This document shows, piece after piece, positions 7,969 through 15,984 of a DNA stretch of 47,295 nucleotides. The stretch comes from Bdellovibrionaceae bacterium UBA2351. GTDB lineage: Bacteria; Bdellovibrionota; Bdellovibrionia; Bdellovibrionales; Bdellovibrionaceae. Location of the stretch: positions 1-47,295 of the forward strand of contig DDTZ01000044.1 in NCBI GenBank assembly GCA_002344565.1, read 5' to 3'. The notes under the pieces were generated by a model. The model saw only the letters and a program-made list of their open reading frames with translations, had not been told where the DNA came from and searched no databases. A program made the translations under genes and the position numbers. Positions within the stretch are counted from its first letter, which is position 1, and the number at the start of each line of letters is the position of its first letter.

Positions 7969-8568
7969 ATGAAAAATTTGGTCTTATTATTATGTTTACT
8001 CGGTTTTGGCTCAGCACACGCACTTGTAGAGGCACGTTTGACATATGGGGCTCTTGGCAGCAAACCAGACCTAACGACTATTTACAGCGGAGCTACTGAA
8101 GTTCCAGCCGTATCAGCAAATGCTGGAATCGGTTTCGACGCGATCTTTATTGTACCTGTAATAGGTATCGGTGGTGGTATTCGTTATGAAAACCTAGGCT
8201 TCAATACAAGCTCTGGTGGTTTAGAATACAAATCCCAAGCGACTCGAACATCAGTTATCGTTAACTGGCGTTTAATAAATACATTAATGTATCTTGGCCC
8301 GATCGCAACAGTTGGAATGTCTCACACCAATAATATTAAGTGGACTGAAGGCTCAAGTGCTACCGATTTTTCGCCAGACACAACATCGAGTTATTCAGTC
8401 GGTTTGGAAGCGGGAGTTCATTTATTAGGCTTCTTAGTTGGGGCCGAAGCGGGTTACCAAAACATGAAGTGGAATAAAGTAAAAGACTCGACAGGGACCT
8501 TCACCGCAACGCCAGATCTAGACATGAGCGGATCTTACATGAAAGTGATCCTGGGTTTTTCAATTTAA
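7969..8568 (+). CDS. Small outer-membrane beta-barrel protein
   Basis: This 199-residue protein has a signal peptide (MKNLVLLLCLLGFGSAHA) and then a Gly-rich, alternating pattern (IVPVIGIGGGIRYENLGF, then SVGLEAGVHLLGFLVGAEAGY) ending in the hydrophobic strand MKVILGFSI. This fits an eight-stranded OmpA/OmpW-type barrel inserted by the BAM complex. A near-perfect SD (AGGAGGGG) precedes the ATG, suggesting good expression. A terminator follows directly, so it is likely a single-gene unit. The function beyond an outer-membrane location is unknown. Confidence 0.8.
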   Translation: MKNLVLLLCLLGFGSAHALVEARLTYGALGSKPDLTTIYSGATEVPAVSANAGIGFDAIFIVPVIGIGGGIRYENLGFNTSSGGLEYKSQATRTSVIVNWRLINTLMYLGPIATVGMSHTNNIKWTEGSSATDFSPDTTSSYSVGLEAGVHLLGFLVGAEAGYQNMKWNKVKDSTGTFTATPDLDMSGSYMKVILGFSI

Positions 8569-8591
8569 TTGGCAACATCATTGCTAAAAAA

Positions 8592-8620
8592 AAGCCCAAG
8601 GTTAACTTGGGCTTTTTTTA
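8592..8620. terminator. Bidirectional intrinsic terminator
   Basis: AAGCCCAAG, loop GTTAA, CTTGGGCTT, flanked by an A-run on the left and a T-run on the right. It can end the barrel gene on the plus strand and the convergent periplasmic-domain gene on the minus strand; its end overlaps the last codons of the latter. Confidence 0.9.
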
Positions 8621-9022
8621 TTTCTTTTTCCTAAGTTCAATTTTCAAATCTTTATCGCCAGGCTTAATCTTCTGTTCAGTCGGCGTCGCGCCCTCAGGGC
8701 CTGATTTATCTGATGCATTTCCCGTCACAGAGTAACGAGCATAAACAGTAAATGGTCCTTCAAATGGCGTTCCTTGAACCATAGCATTTTCACTGCTTAG
8801 CTGAAACTTCACTGGAAATTTTGGATCTGTGATTCTTTGTACAGCCACTGGCATTTGGCCATCGCCCGCTTTAGCACCTGCTTTTTTTGCAAATATAAAT
8901 AGCGTTCCGCCTTTGATTTCTTTTTCTAAACCTTTTTCAGCAGATACCGTTCCCGAAATTGAGTTTCCAAAAGCGGAAACAGTCATCAAGCTTACATATA
9001 AAATTACGATCATTTTTTTCAC
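8618..9022 (-). CDS. Exported CcmI/CcmH C-terminal-type domain protein
   Basis: I place the start at a GTG at 9022, five bases after a perfect GGAGG; a longer frame reaches 9055 but adds residues that spoil the signal peptide. The 134-residue product has a signal peptide (KKMIVILYVSLMTVSAFGN). The mature part reads SISGTVSAEKGLEKEIKGGT, LFIFAKKAG, MPVAVQRI, PVKFQLSSENAM and VYARYSVTGNA. This order matches the C-terminal periplasmic domain of the cytochrome c maturation factor CcmI/CycH, without its membrane helices and TPR part. CcmI chaperones apocytochrome c for haem ligation. Whether this isolated domain does so is unknown; no ccm genes are nearby. Confidence 0.7.
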   Translation of the reverse strand: MKKMIVILYVSLMTVSAFGNSISGTVSAEKGLEKEIKGGTLFIFAKKAGAKAGDGQMPVAVQRITDPKFPVKFQLSSENAMVQGTPFEGPFTVYARYSVTGNASDKSGPEGATPTEQKIKPGDKDLKIELRKKK

Positions 9023-9040
9023 TTTTGCCTCCGTAAAAAA

Positions 9041-9046
9041 ATTATA
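9041..9046 (-). promoter_or_regulatory. Consensus -10 box for the CcmI-domain gene
   Basis: A perfect TATAAT on the minus strand, about 18 bp before the GTG start. No strong -35 box is evident; TTTAAA is 19 bp upstream. The leader would be very short, just long enough for the SD. Confidence 0.45.
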
Positions 9047-9146
9047 CCTAAACACTTCATATCACTTTAAAAAACAAAAACACCTCGTTCTTTTGTTCTC
9101 TAGCAAGATCATCGTTTCGTCCAGAAAAAAATACCTTCACATGACT

Positions 9147-9174
9147 TTGACGCTATTACATGACGAAATAAAAC
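9147..9174 (+). promoter_or_regulatory. Candidate promoter for the aromatic-rich protein gene
   Basis: TTGACG, a 16-bp spacer, then TAAAAC, ending 22 bp before the start codon. The -35 matches the sigma-70 consensus at five of six positions; the -10 is weaker. Confidence 0.4.
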
Positions 9175-9196
9175 CTCACAAAGAAAAGGAGGCAAC

Positions 9197-9568
9197 ATGA
9201 ACACAACTAAAACGTATAAGTTTGGTGATTACACTTTTAAAACTTATTTCAAAACAGCCGGTGAAGGTTGGGAAATCGGTTTAACATGCGGAAACAAAGT
9301 ATACTTTGTGGGTAACTTTATTCGCGAAAAAGAAGCTAAAAAATGGTGGAGCTATTTTAATAAATACGTAACTCATTTCTTCCGCAAATACGAATTCTAC
9401 GCGGATGCACCAAAAGATTTCTATGGTCAATTTATGGCAACTTTCGTTTACCGTGAATACTATAATTTCCTATTTGAGCTATTCGACGGCTACAACGGCC
9501 ACTATGAAAAAGAATATGCAAAGTTCTTTAAAAAATACGAAAAATTCGCACGTCTTTACGCAGCTTAA
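9197..9568 (+). CDS. Very aromatic-rich small protein of unknown function
   Basis: I do not recognise this 123-residue protein. By count it has 17 Tyr, 18 Phe and 3 Trp, about 31% aromatic residues, far above a normal protein. Lys and Glu supply most of the rest, with motifs such as KKWWSYFNKYVTHFFRKYEF and KEYAKFFKKYEKFARLY. The C-terminal half looks like amphipathic helices with an aromatic face. There is no signal peptide and no membrane segment; a single Cys is present. The expression signals are strong: a candidate promoter, a perfect AAGGAGG four bases from the ATG, and a dedicated terminator, all in a one-gene unit. An abundant structural or binding protein is plausible, but this is inference. 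Confidence 0.85.
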   Translation: MNTTKTYKFGDYTFKTYFKTAGEGWEIGLTCGNKVYFVGNFIREKEAKKWWSYFNKYVTHFFRKYEFYADAPKDFYGQFMATFVYREYYNFLFELFDGYNGHYEKEYAKFFKKYEKFARLYAA

Positions 9569-9598
9569 ACTTTTGTTTCAAAGACTGCCTGTTCAATC

Positions 9599-9621
9599 AG
9601 GGACCCTTAGCGGTCCCTTTA
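9599..9621 (+). terminator. Intrinsic terminator of the aromatic-rich gene
   Basis: AGGGACC, loop CTTAGC, GGTCCCT, then TTATATTT. A 7-bp perfect stem with a short, interrupted T-tract. It overlaps the 3' end of the convergent YiiX-type gene by a few bases. Confidence 0.8.
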
Positions 9622-11115
9622 TATTTCTCGCCCAGGCTTTCTAATACAAGCCTTGGCCAACATCAGCTCGTTAAAATCAGAATCTGTTTTGTCACATTCA
9701 GCGTTTCTAAAATCTTTTAAAATCTTTAACATTTCTTGAAAATGTAGACTGTGTCTTTTCTGCTCATAAAATTTCTCTTCAATTGGAAACAAATGAGCTT
9801 CCAATATATGACTCGTGTCTTCGAACTGAATCACTGTTTTTAAAGACGAGTAAGGCATATGCGACGGCATTCGGTCTTTTAAAAAACCTAGATAACGAAA
9901 AATTTTTGCTAAAATCGTTTTTGCATTGATTCTCCAAGAATCAACGAACTGATAGTTATCAATAATCGTCCAGTTATAAATACTTTGGATTATAGCATCT
10001 TGCATTCGAATCTTCCTAAGCAAAGGAATTGAATCGGCTTGATCATACTTTCCTAAATAACGGTACTCGGCCAATAAATCAAATCGCGAATCAAACTCGA
10101 TATCACCAGGCGCAAATATCTCGCTTGATTCAATACCCATGTTTTTCAAAAACGAAGTTGATTTAAACTTGGTCGTCATCGATTTATTTTCTGGAAGCAA
10201 CACTTTTGACGAAGATGCCGAAAGAAATGCATTTTCTATAAGTTCCGCACAGAATACGGTATCAGCATCAAGGGAACTCATTCTGAAATCATAAGGAATA
10301 TTATAACCGTGCTTGTCGATAAAACTCCGGGCCAATTCATAAGCGGCCTTACCGGCTTTATCAGCAACTTCGGAGTCTTTAAATCTAAAATGAACAACAC
10401 GTGCCTCTTTTTGCTTTAACCAATTTTCAAACGGACTAACCTTTGTACCGTATGGAATTAACGCTTCAATAATCACTTTTTCATTTTTTTCGTTTAGACC
10501 TAGGATTGCTAAATGGCTAAACTGCAGCTCTGTATCACCAATTCGTGCAATCATACCGCTTACGTAACTTTTTCCACGAATTAAAAATAAATCTCCGACT
10601 TGAAAATCGACTTTATCTACGTTTTTCATTAACTGAGGAAATTCACCACTTAAAATATCGCTACTAAAATTTGTAATTTTCTTTCGTTCTATTAACCATT
10701 CGATTAGCATATCTTCCATAAATCGAACATATCGGGTTGAACGCCTAATATTTTGTAAGCACTCGAAACTGAGTCTACCCTGACGAGCTAGCTCTCTTTG
10801 CTTTTTCCGCACCATTAACTGAATATGAAAAAGTTTTTTTAGGGTGTCGGTTCCTTTTTCTTCTAGCTCGGCGACATCTTTTTCCGTTTGCGGAAAAAAA
10901 CTTTCACTTTTTAAACGATCAATTTTATCCAACTTATCAGAAATGAATTCAACACACTTATCTGGATTTTTTAGGTTCGATTCAATTTGATCGATACCCT
11001 TTGCCACTTCGTTTACAAAATTCAGAGGTTTTAAGATCATCGTATTTATCTCTGTATGAGAATCATTAGCAAACGCAGGTAACGAACTCAAAGCAAGTAT
11101 AATTAAAAATATCAT
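9619..11115 (-). CDS. Exported YiiX/YaeF-type papain-like enzyme
   Basis: A 498-residue protein with a signal peptide (MIFLIILALSSLPAFAND). Residues about 20-165 are helical and charged, with coiled-coil character. Residues about 170-295 form a permuted NlpC/P60 papain-like domain of the YiiX/YaeF/C92 (DUF830) type: VGDLFLIRG, then H201 in LQFSHLAIL, and the catalytic Cys in DTVFCAELI (C289) preceded by an Ala-Asp. The remaining 200 residues are an extra C-terminal region with no recognised domain. Members of this group act on amide or thioester bonds in lipids or peptidoglycan-related substrates. An exported copy in a predator-like genome could act on envelope substrates, but the substrate is not shown. 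No SD is obvious. Confidence 0.78.
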   Translation of the reverse strand: MIFLIILALSSLPAFANDSHTEINTMILKPLNFVNEVAKGIDQIESNLKNPDKCVEFISDKLDKIDRLKSESFFPQTEKDVAELEEKGTDTLKKLFHIQLMVRKKQRELARQGRLSFECLQNIRRSTRYVRFMEDMLIEWLIERKKITNFSSDILSGEFPQLMKNVDKVDFQVGDLFLIRGKSYVSGMIARIGDTELQFSHLAILGLNEKNEKVIIEALIPYGTKVSPFENWLKQKEARVVHFRFKDSEVADKAGKAAYELARSFIDKHGYNIPYDFRMSSLDADTVFCAELIENAFLSASSSKVLLPENKSMTTKFKSTSFLKNMGIESSEIFAPGDIEFDSRFDLLAEYRYLGKYDQADSIPLLRKIRMQDAIIQSIYNWTIIDNYQFVDSWRINAKTILAKIFRYLGFLKDRMPSHMPYSSLKTVIQFEDTSHILEAHLFPIEEKFYEQKRHSLHFQEMLKILKDFRNAECDKTDSDFNELMLAKACIRKPGREI

Positions 11116-11133
11116 ACTTTAATGATCAGAATC

Positions 11134-11153
11134 CTGGCTAAATTTAGCAAGGC
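11134..11153. other. Near-perfect palindrome upstream of the YiiX-type gene
   Basis: GCTAAATTTAGC (11137-11148) is a perfect 12-bp palindrome, extended to CCT/AGG arms with one mismatched pair. It lies 19 bp before the YiiX-type start. It could be an operator for a dimeric regulator, or a weak stem-loop; no T-run follows on the relevant strand. Confidence 0.35.
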
Positions 11154-11187
11154 TTTTATTTGTACTTAGTCCCATACATAAGGGGAT

Positions 11188-12087
11188 CTATTTATTTTTT
11201 ACGATTAAAATATCAGCGAACACAACTAGACCTATACCAGTCATCTGAAGCAACGACATCTTTTCCGCAAAGAACAAAAACGCTAATAGTGTCGCCGTGA
11301 TCGGCTCAATCATTACCAGGATACTGGCTTGCGGCCCCGGGATTCGTTGTAACCCGGCCAAGAATAAGCTCAATGGCGCTATGGTTCCGATAACACTTAA
11401 TCCAACAAATAATTGCAGGTGACTAAACTCAGGACCCACAAATTGCTCAAACGTTGGCTGATGCATCGTCGCCAAGCATAACCCTGCCGAAAGCATCACA
11501 TAAAAACTGGAAGTCAGCGGATGAATGTTCTTTTGAAAACGATCTGATAACAGTACATAGGCAGCATATGTGATTGCAGCGCCCATACCAGCATACACAC
11601 CAAGTGCATTTTTTACTTCAAATTCATCTTTTAAAAGCAAAAACATCCCGAACAAAGCAATCAACAACGCGATTCCAACTTTTTTATCAAAAGGATGTTT
11701 GAGGAATAAAACAGAACCTAAAAAAACAAAAACAGGAAATGTAAATAGTAGCATCGCGCTAATACCAACACTTAGGTATTTAAACGAAATAAAATAAAAA
11801 CTAGAAAATACAGCGTAGCCTAAAACACCGAGCAGAATACATGTTACAAACTGCTCTTTAGAAACTTTAAATAAATCTATTTTCTTTGCGATCTTTAGAC
11901 CAAGAAAACACATCCCAAGCAAAAACGAGGCAAACAAAAAGCGAATAGATAACACGGTCCCGGCCTCAAGGCCCGCTTTTATAAATAGTTTTCCGAAAAT
12001 CCCAAGACTTCCAAAGCAAATCCCTGCCATTAAGATAAAAAAAACCCCAGTATAAAAACCGGGGCTTCTAAACGTCGAATTCGCCAA
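11188..12087 (-). CDS. DMT-superfamily (EamA) membrane transporter
   Basis: A 299-residue protein with ten predicted membrane helices in two EamA repeats. The first repeat starts GFYTGVFFILMAGICFGSLG and the second GVYAGMGAAITYAAYVLLSD; the conserved PLSLFLAGLQRIPGPQASIL and MIEPITATLLAFLFF near the C-terminus are typical. EamA proteins are drug/metabolite exporters; the substrate cannot be predicted. The start is TTG at 12087, five bases past the nuoI stop, so it is linked to the complex I operon by position, though a terminator-like hairpin lies within its first 17 codons. An alternative ATG at 12030 would remove half of the first membrane helix, so TTG is preferred. Confidence 0.85.
   Translation of the reverse strand: MANSTFRSPGFYTGVFFILMAGICFGSLGIFGKLFIKAGLEAGTVLSIRFLFASFLLGMCFLGLKIAKKIDLFKVSKEQFVTCILLGVLGYAVFSSFYFISFKYLSVGISAMLLFTFPVFVFLGSVLFLKHPFDKKVGIALLIALFGMFLLLKDEFEVKNALGVYAGMGAAITYAAYVLLSDRFQKNIHPLTSSFYVMLSAGLCLATMHQPTFEQFVGPEFSHLQLFVGLSVIGTIAPLSLFLAGLQRIPGPQASILVMIEPITATLLAFLFFAEKMSLLQMTGIGLVVFADILIVKNK
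12037..12064 (-). terminator. Intrinsic-terminator-like hairpin inside the DMT gene start
   Basis: On the minus strand CCCCGG, an 8-nt loop, CTGGGG, followed by eight consecutive T. The six-pair stem contains one G-T pair. It lies in codons 8-17 of the DMT transporter and 29-56 nt past the nuoI stop codon, where a terminator for the nuo operon would be expected. Confidence 0.6.
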
Positions 12088-12092
12088 GGGGA

Positions 12093-12617
12093 TTAAATTC
12101 CTTCCTTGTGACGTTCTTCATCGTCAACATGCGACTGGATTCCACCCTTAAGAGACGGACGGTACGCGAGATGATTGATGTCATACGTAAAATTAGTTCC
12201 GCTTAAACCCGGAGTTTGCCACTCAGGTCCTAAACGAATTGCATCGACCGGGCAGGCTTCTTCACAGAAACCACAGAATACACAACGTAAAATATCGATC
12301 TCATACGCAATTGGAAACTTCTCAACCTTAGGATCTGGGTTCTCGTCTGCTGTGATTTTGATACACTCAGCAGGACAGTTCGTCGCGCACAACATACATG
12401 CCGTACAACGGATATTACCATCTTTTTTAACTGTAAGGATGTGATTACCTTTAAAGCGTGAGCTGTACTCATACTTCTCTTCTGGGTAATTTAGCGTCAC
12501 CATCTGTTTTTTAGACACGATATTCTTAATCATGTGCTTCAGAGTGATACCTAAGCCAGTTACGATCCCTGGAAGGTACCATTTGCTGGATTGCCCCGCT
12601 TTTTGAACAACGCTCAT
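12093..12617 (-). CDS. nuoI: NADH-quinone oxidoreductase subunit I
   Basis: A 174-residue complex I subunit carrying two 4Fe-4S clusters, N6a and N6b. The cluster motifs are C71-C74-C77-C81 (CTACMLCATNCP) and C112-C115-C118-C122 (CVFCGFCEEACP). The N-terminus has an amphipathic helix (TGLGITLKHMIKNIVSK) that lies against the membrane in known structures. It passes electrons from NuoG to NuoB. It overlaps the nuoG stop by four bases (ATGA), implying translational coupling. In the common gene order nuoH lies between nuoG and nuoI, but here it is absent. Confidence 0.95.
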   Translation of the reverse strand: MSVVQKAGQSSKWYLPGIVTGLGITLKHMIKNIVSKKQMVTLNYPEEKYEYSSRFKGNHILTVKKDGNIRCTACMLCATNCPAECIKITADENPDPKVEKFPIAYEIDILRCVFCGFCEEACPVDAIRLGPEWQTPGLSGTNFTYDINHLAYRPSLKGGIQSHVDDEERHKEGI

Positions 12618-14200
12618 AATGAACCTCGTTTAAACACGAATTCGTTTTTCTTTCTATTCTCTAGCATAACTTGGTCTTGGCGACGTTTGTTTTCTAGAAA
12701 TGCTGGTTTTTCAATTTGCGCCATTGGAACAGTTAAGTTCTTACCTGACATCAAGATTGCCGTTTCAGTCAAAGTTAAAGCTTCGTGAACTACAGTTGTG
12801 GCGCGCTTGAATTTTTGCTCCAAACCAGCTGCGTTTACGAATGTACCTTCTTTTTCGACGAACGTTTTCAAAGGAACAATCGACACTTTATTGTTTAGGC
12901 TTAGTAATGAATCCACTTTCGCAGCACCTAACCAAACAAGGTGTTCCGCTTGTGAGAATAACTTCACATACGATTCCAAATTATCAAATACAGCTTTATT
13001 TTCAGGACCAGCTACGATCAATGTTTTAATTGATTTGTTCTTTAGTCCCGCTTCTAAATCGCCCCAAACGCCTTTGATTTGGTGCTTTTCAAGAACTTGC
13101 AACAAACCTTTAGTGTTAGGATTTTTATCGCCGCGAAGTAATAAACCATCAAATGAATCGAATGATTCTTTGTTGTTCACCCAGTGATAGATTTTAGTAA
13201 CACCAAATTCTTTTACCATTGAGCTCACCATCGCTTCGTATTCTTCAACAGTGTATTGACCTGTTAGAACCATTGCGACTTGGTCTTTTTTAGCTTTGAT
13301 TTCTTTGTGAAGTTCTTTTGCCAATGCGCCTGGAGCCATTTCTGTTTGCGCGCCATTTTGACGTACGATACCCGTTGTGAAACGCGCATCTTTGTTCAAG
13401 AACTTGTAGATGTCGCGACCTTCATCACACATCCAGTGTCCATTTACTTTTTCATTGTAAACTGGTTTTACACGGAAGAAGCCTTCTTTATTGAAGTACA
13501 CTTTAACGTTACAGCCAGTTGAACACCCGTTACATACAGTTTCTGAATCCTTTAGATACCAAACACGTTGGCGGAAACGGAAATCTTTAGATGTCAATGC
13601 ACCTACTGGGCAGATGTCCACTGTATTTAACGAGTATTTATTATCTAATTTCTTACCTTCAACAGTGCCGATCTCTGAACGATCGCCACGATTGAAAATA
13701 CCTAATTCTGATGTTTTAGACACTTCGTCAGTGAAACGAACGCAACGTGAGCACAATACACAACGTTCAGAATCCAGAACCACTGTTGGACCTAGATCAA
13801 CAACTTTGTGTTTCTTAACTTTGTGTTCCGCCATTTCCGGATCGTATTTACCGAACTCCATGTATTGCTCTTGTAATCCACACTCACCGGCTTGGTCACA
13901 GATAGGGCAATCCAAAGGATGGTTGATCAAATGGAAATCTAGTACCCATTTCACACCGTCTTTAATTTTTTCTGATTTGTTTGTAACTTTCATACCCTCA
14001 GTAACCACAGTATTACATGCGATTTGTGGGCGTGGGTTACCTTCGATGTCACAGATACATAGACGGCAAACACCCGCTACGCTTAATCCTGGATGATAAC
14101 AATAATGGGCGATAGGCTCTTCTGTTTTGTAGAAGGCCTCCATGATGGTTTGACCGTCTTTTACTTCGACTTCTTTTCCATTAATGGTGCATTTGGGCAT
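12614..14200 (-). CDS. nuoG: NADH-quinone oxidoreductase subunit G, short form
   Basis: A 528-residue NuoG, much shorter than E. coli NuoG (about 900). The N-terminal iron-sulfur part is complete: 2Fe-2S N1b ligands C34, C45, C48, C62; the His-ligated cluster H94, C98, C101, C107; the N4 cluster C147, C150, C153, C197; and an additional four-Cys site C223, C226, C230, C258 that matches the N7-type cluster. The molybdopterin-like C-terminal domain is trimmed to about 270 residues. This subunit carries electrons from NuoF through the peripheral arm. Its start overlaps the end of nuoF by 20 bp, with an AGAGGAAG SD. Confidence 0.93.
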   Translation of the reverse strand: MPKCTINGKEVEVKDGQTIMEAFYKTEEPIAHYCYHPGLSVAGVCRLCICDIEGNPRPQIACNTVVTEGMKVTNKSEKIKDGVKWVLDFHLINHPLDCPICDQAGECGLQEQYMEFGKYDPEMAEHKVKKHKVVDLGPTVVLDSERCVLCSRCVRFTDEVSKTSELGIFNRGDRSEIGTVEGKKLDNKYSLNTVDICPVGALTSKDFRFRQRVWYLKDSETVCNGCSTGCNVKVYFNKEGFFRVKPVYNEKVNGHWMCDEGRDIYKFLNKDARFTTGIVRQNGAQTEMAPGALAKELHKEIKAKKDQVAMVLTGQYTVEEYEAMVSSMVKEFGVTKIYHWVNNKESFDSFDGLLLRGDKNPNTKGLLQVLEKHQIKGVWGDLEAGLKNKSIKTLIVAGPENKAVFDNLESYVKLFSQAEHLVWLGAAKVDSLLSLNNKVSIVPLKTFVEKEGTFVNAAGLEQKFKRATTVVHEALTLTETAILMSGKNLTVPMAQIEKPAFLENKRRQDQVMLENRKKNEFVFKRGSL

Positions 14201-15470
14201 AGAAGCTTCCTCTCACTTTTGAACGACCTTCACGAACGTAGAATTCAAATTCATCTCTAAATTTGGTTACAAAACTCAAAACTGGTAATGCCGCTGCATC
14301 TGAAAGAGCACAGATCGTGCGACCCTTCATATTGTCAGCTACTTTTACTAGTAGGTCGATATCTTGCAAACGACCTTTACCTTCAAGGATTGAGTGAACG
14401 ATTTTGTTTAACCAGCCCGTACCTTCACGGCATGGAGTGCACTGACCACATGATTCATGGTGATAGAAGTGCATCAATACGCCAAGCATATCGACCATAC
14501 ATTGTGAATCATCGATTACGATAACTGCGCCAGAACCTAACATAGTTCCCATTTGCGCTAGGCATTCGTAATCCAAAGTCGCCTTCATTGCCTCTTCAGC
14601 TGTTAAAACCGGAGCTGAAGAACCTCCCGGGATAACCGCTTTTAATTTACGACCTGGCTTCATTCCGCCACCTTCATTGTTGATCAAATCATTCAATGAA
14701 TAACCCAAGTTAACTTCATAGTTACCAGGTTTACGAACGTTACCGCTTAACGAGAATAACTTAGTACCCGGAGATTTTTCTGTACCAAATTTTTTGTAAG
14801 CAGCGCCACCATCGCGGATGATGTATTTAACAGCGGCTAATGTTTCAACATTATTTACGATAGTTGGTTTTTGTAAGTAACCTTTAACTGCCGGGAATGG
14901 CGGTTTTAATTTTGGCTGACCTTTTTGACCTTCTAACGATGAAATCAAACCAGTTTCTTCGCCACAGATATAAGCGCCCGCTCCGCGGTACACATCCATA
15001 TCGTGGTCAAAACCCGAACCTAAAATATTTTTACCAAGAAGACCCGCTTTGTACGCTTCTTGAACAGCTTGTTCTAAAACTTCAACTGGATAGTAGTATT
15101 CACCACGAACATAAATGTAACTTTTCTTAGATCCCACCGCGAATGCAGAGATAATCATACCTTCGATTAATTGGTGAGGCGCGCGTTCCATCATTAAACG
15201 ATCTTTGAACGTACCCGGTTCGCCTTCATCGGCATTACAAACTAAATAACGAGGCTCATTGTTTTTTGGCAAGAAGCTCCATTTCATACCTGTCGAGAAA
15301 CCCGCGCCACCGCGACCGCGCAGCCCAGAGGCCTTGACTTCGTCGATGATCGCTTGCGGTTGCATTTTTAAAGCTTTCGCTAAATTGACATAACCACCAT
15401 GTTTTTTGTAGCCCTCTAAAAAGCGAAATTCATCTAAATGATAAAATTCCGTTAGTAATTTTGTTTCCAT
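14181..15470 (-). CDS. nuoF: NADH-quinone oxidoreductase subunit F (NADH/FMN)
   Basis: A 429-residue NuoF of normal length. It binds NADH and FMN and holds the 4Fe-4S cluster N3. Visible signatures are GLRGRGGAGFSTGMKWSF (FMN/NADH site), CNADEGEPGTFKDR, YICGEETGLISSLEG and the cluster motif ESCGQCTPCREG with the fourth Cys in TICALSDAAA. It is the electron entry point of complex I. Its ATG shares one base with the nuoE stop (TAATG), so the pair is translationally coupled. Confidence 0.97.
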   Translation of the reverse strand: METKLLTEFYHLDEFRFLEGYKKHGGYVNLAKALKMQPQAIIDEVKASGLRGRGGAGFSTGMKWSFLPKNNEPRYLVCNADEGEPGTFKDRLMMERAPHQLIEGMIISAFAVGSKKSYIYVRGEYYYPVEVLEQAVQEAYKAGLLGKNILGSGFDHDMDVYRGAGAYICGEETGLISSLEGQKGQPKLKPPFPAVKGYLQKPTIVNNVETLAAVKYIIRDGGAAYKKFGTEKSPGTKLFSLSGNVRKPGNYEVNLGYSLNDLINNEGGGMKPGRKLKAVIPGGSSAPVLTAEEAMKATLDYECLAQMGTMLGSGAVIVIDDSQCMVDMLGVLMHFYHHESCGQCTPCREGTGWLNKIVHSILEGKGRLQDIDLLVKVADNMKGRTICALSDAAALPVLSFVTKFRDEFEFYVREGRSKVRGSFYAQMHH

Positions 15471-15964
15471 TACTTCATCCCTCGAAGAATATTCATTGCT
15501 GATTCTGGAGTTAAACTTTCATAGTATTTATCATTTACCTGCATCATAGGCGCCGTTCCGCATGAACCCAAGCACTCCACACGTGATACAGAAAAACGAC
15601 CATCAGCCGTCACTTCACCTAACTTCACACCTAGTTCGTGGCAAATGTGGTTTGTTAATTCACGGCCACCTTCAAGAGCACAGGAAATATTCGTGCACAC
15701 TTGAACATGGTGTTTACCCACAGGAACTTGGTTGAACATAGTATAGAACTTGAACACTTCATTGATCTTGCTCACCGGAATATCCATAACTTGCCCCAAG
15801 TGATGAATTACCGCTGTTGTGATAAAACCTTTGTTCTCTTTCTGTGCTACGTACAAAGACGGAATAATCGCCGACTCTTTGGTTTCATAGCGAGCCAATT
15901 CTTTTTTGACTTCCGCTAAACCTTCCGCAGACAGTTGAAATGTAGCTTTCGCAGTTTCTAACAT
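15470..15964 (-). CDS. nuoE: NADH-quinone oxidoreductase subunit E
   Basis: A 164-residue thioredoxin-like subunit holding the 2Fe-2S cluster N1a. The ligands are C90 and C95 (CTNISC) and C131 and C135 (CLGSC). The helical N-terminus (PSLYVAQKENKGFITTAVIH) is typical. It pairs with NuoF in the NADH dehydrogenase module. AGAGGGA lies a few bases upstream of the ATG, and 20 bp separate it from nuoCD. Confidence 0.96.
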   Translation of the reverse strand: MLETAKATFQLSAEGLAEVKKELARYETKESAIIPSLYVAQKENKGFITTAVIHHLGQVMDIPVSKINEVFKFYTMFNQVPVGKHHVQVCTNISCALEGGRELTNHICHELGVKLGEVTADGRFSVSRVECLGSCGTAPMMQVNDKYYESLTPESAMNILRGMK

Positions 15965-15984
15965 TGAATCCCTCTTTAATTTTT

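Noticed and set aside
13491..14096. Plus-strand open frame inside nuoG
   Set aside because: nuoG on the other strand has every iron-sulfur ligand in place; this is an antisense shadow.
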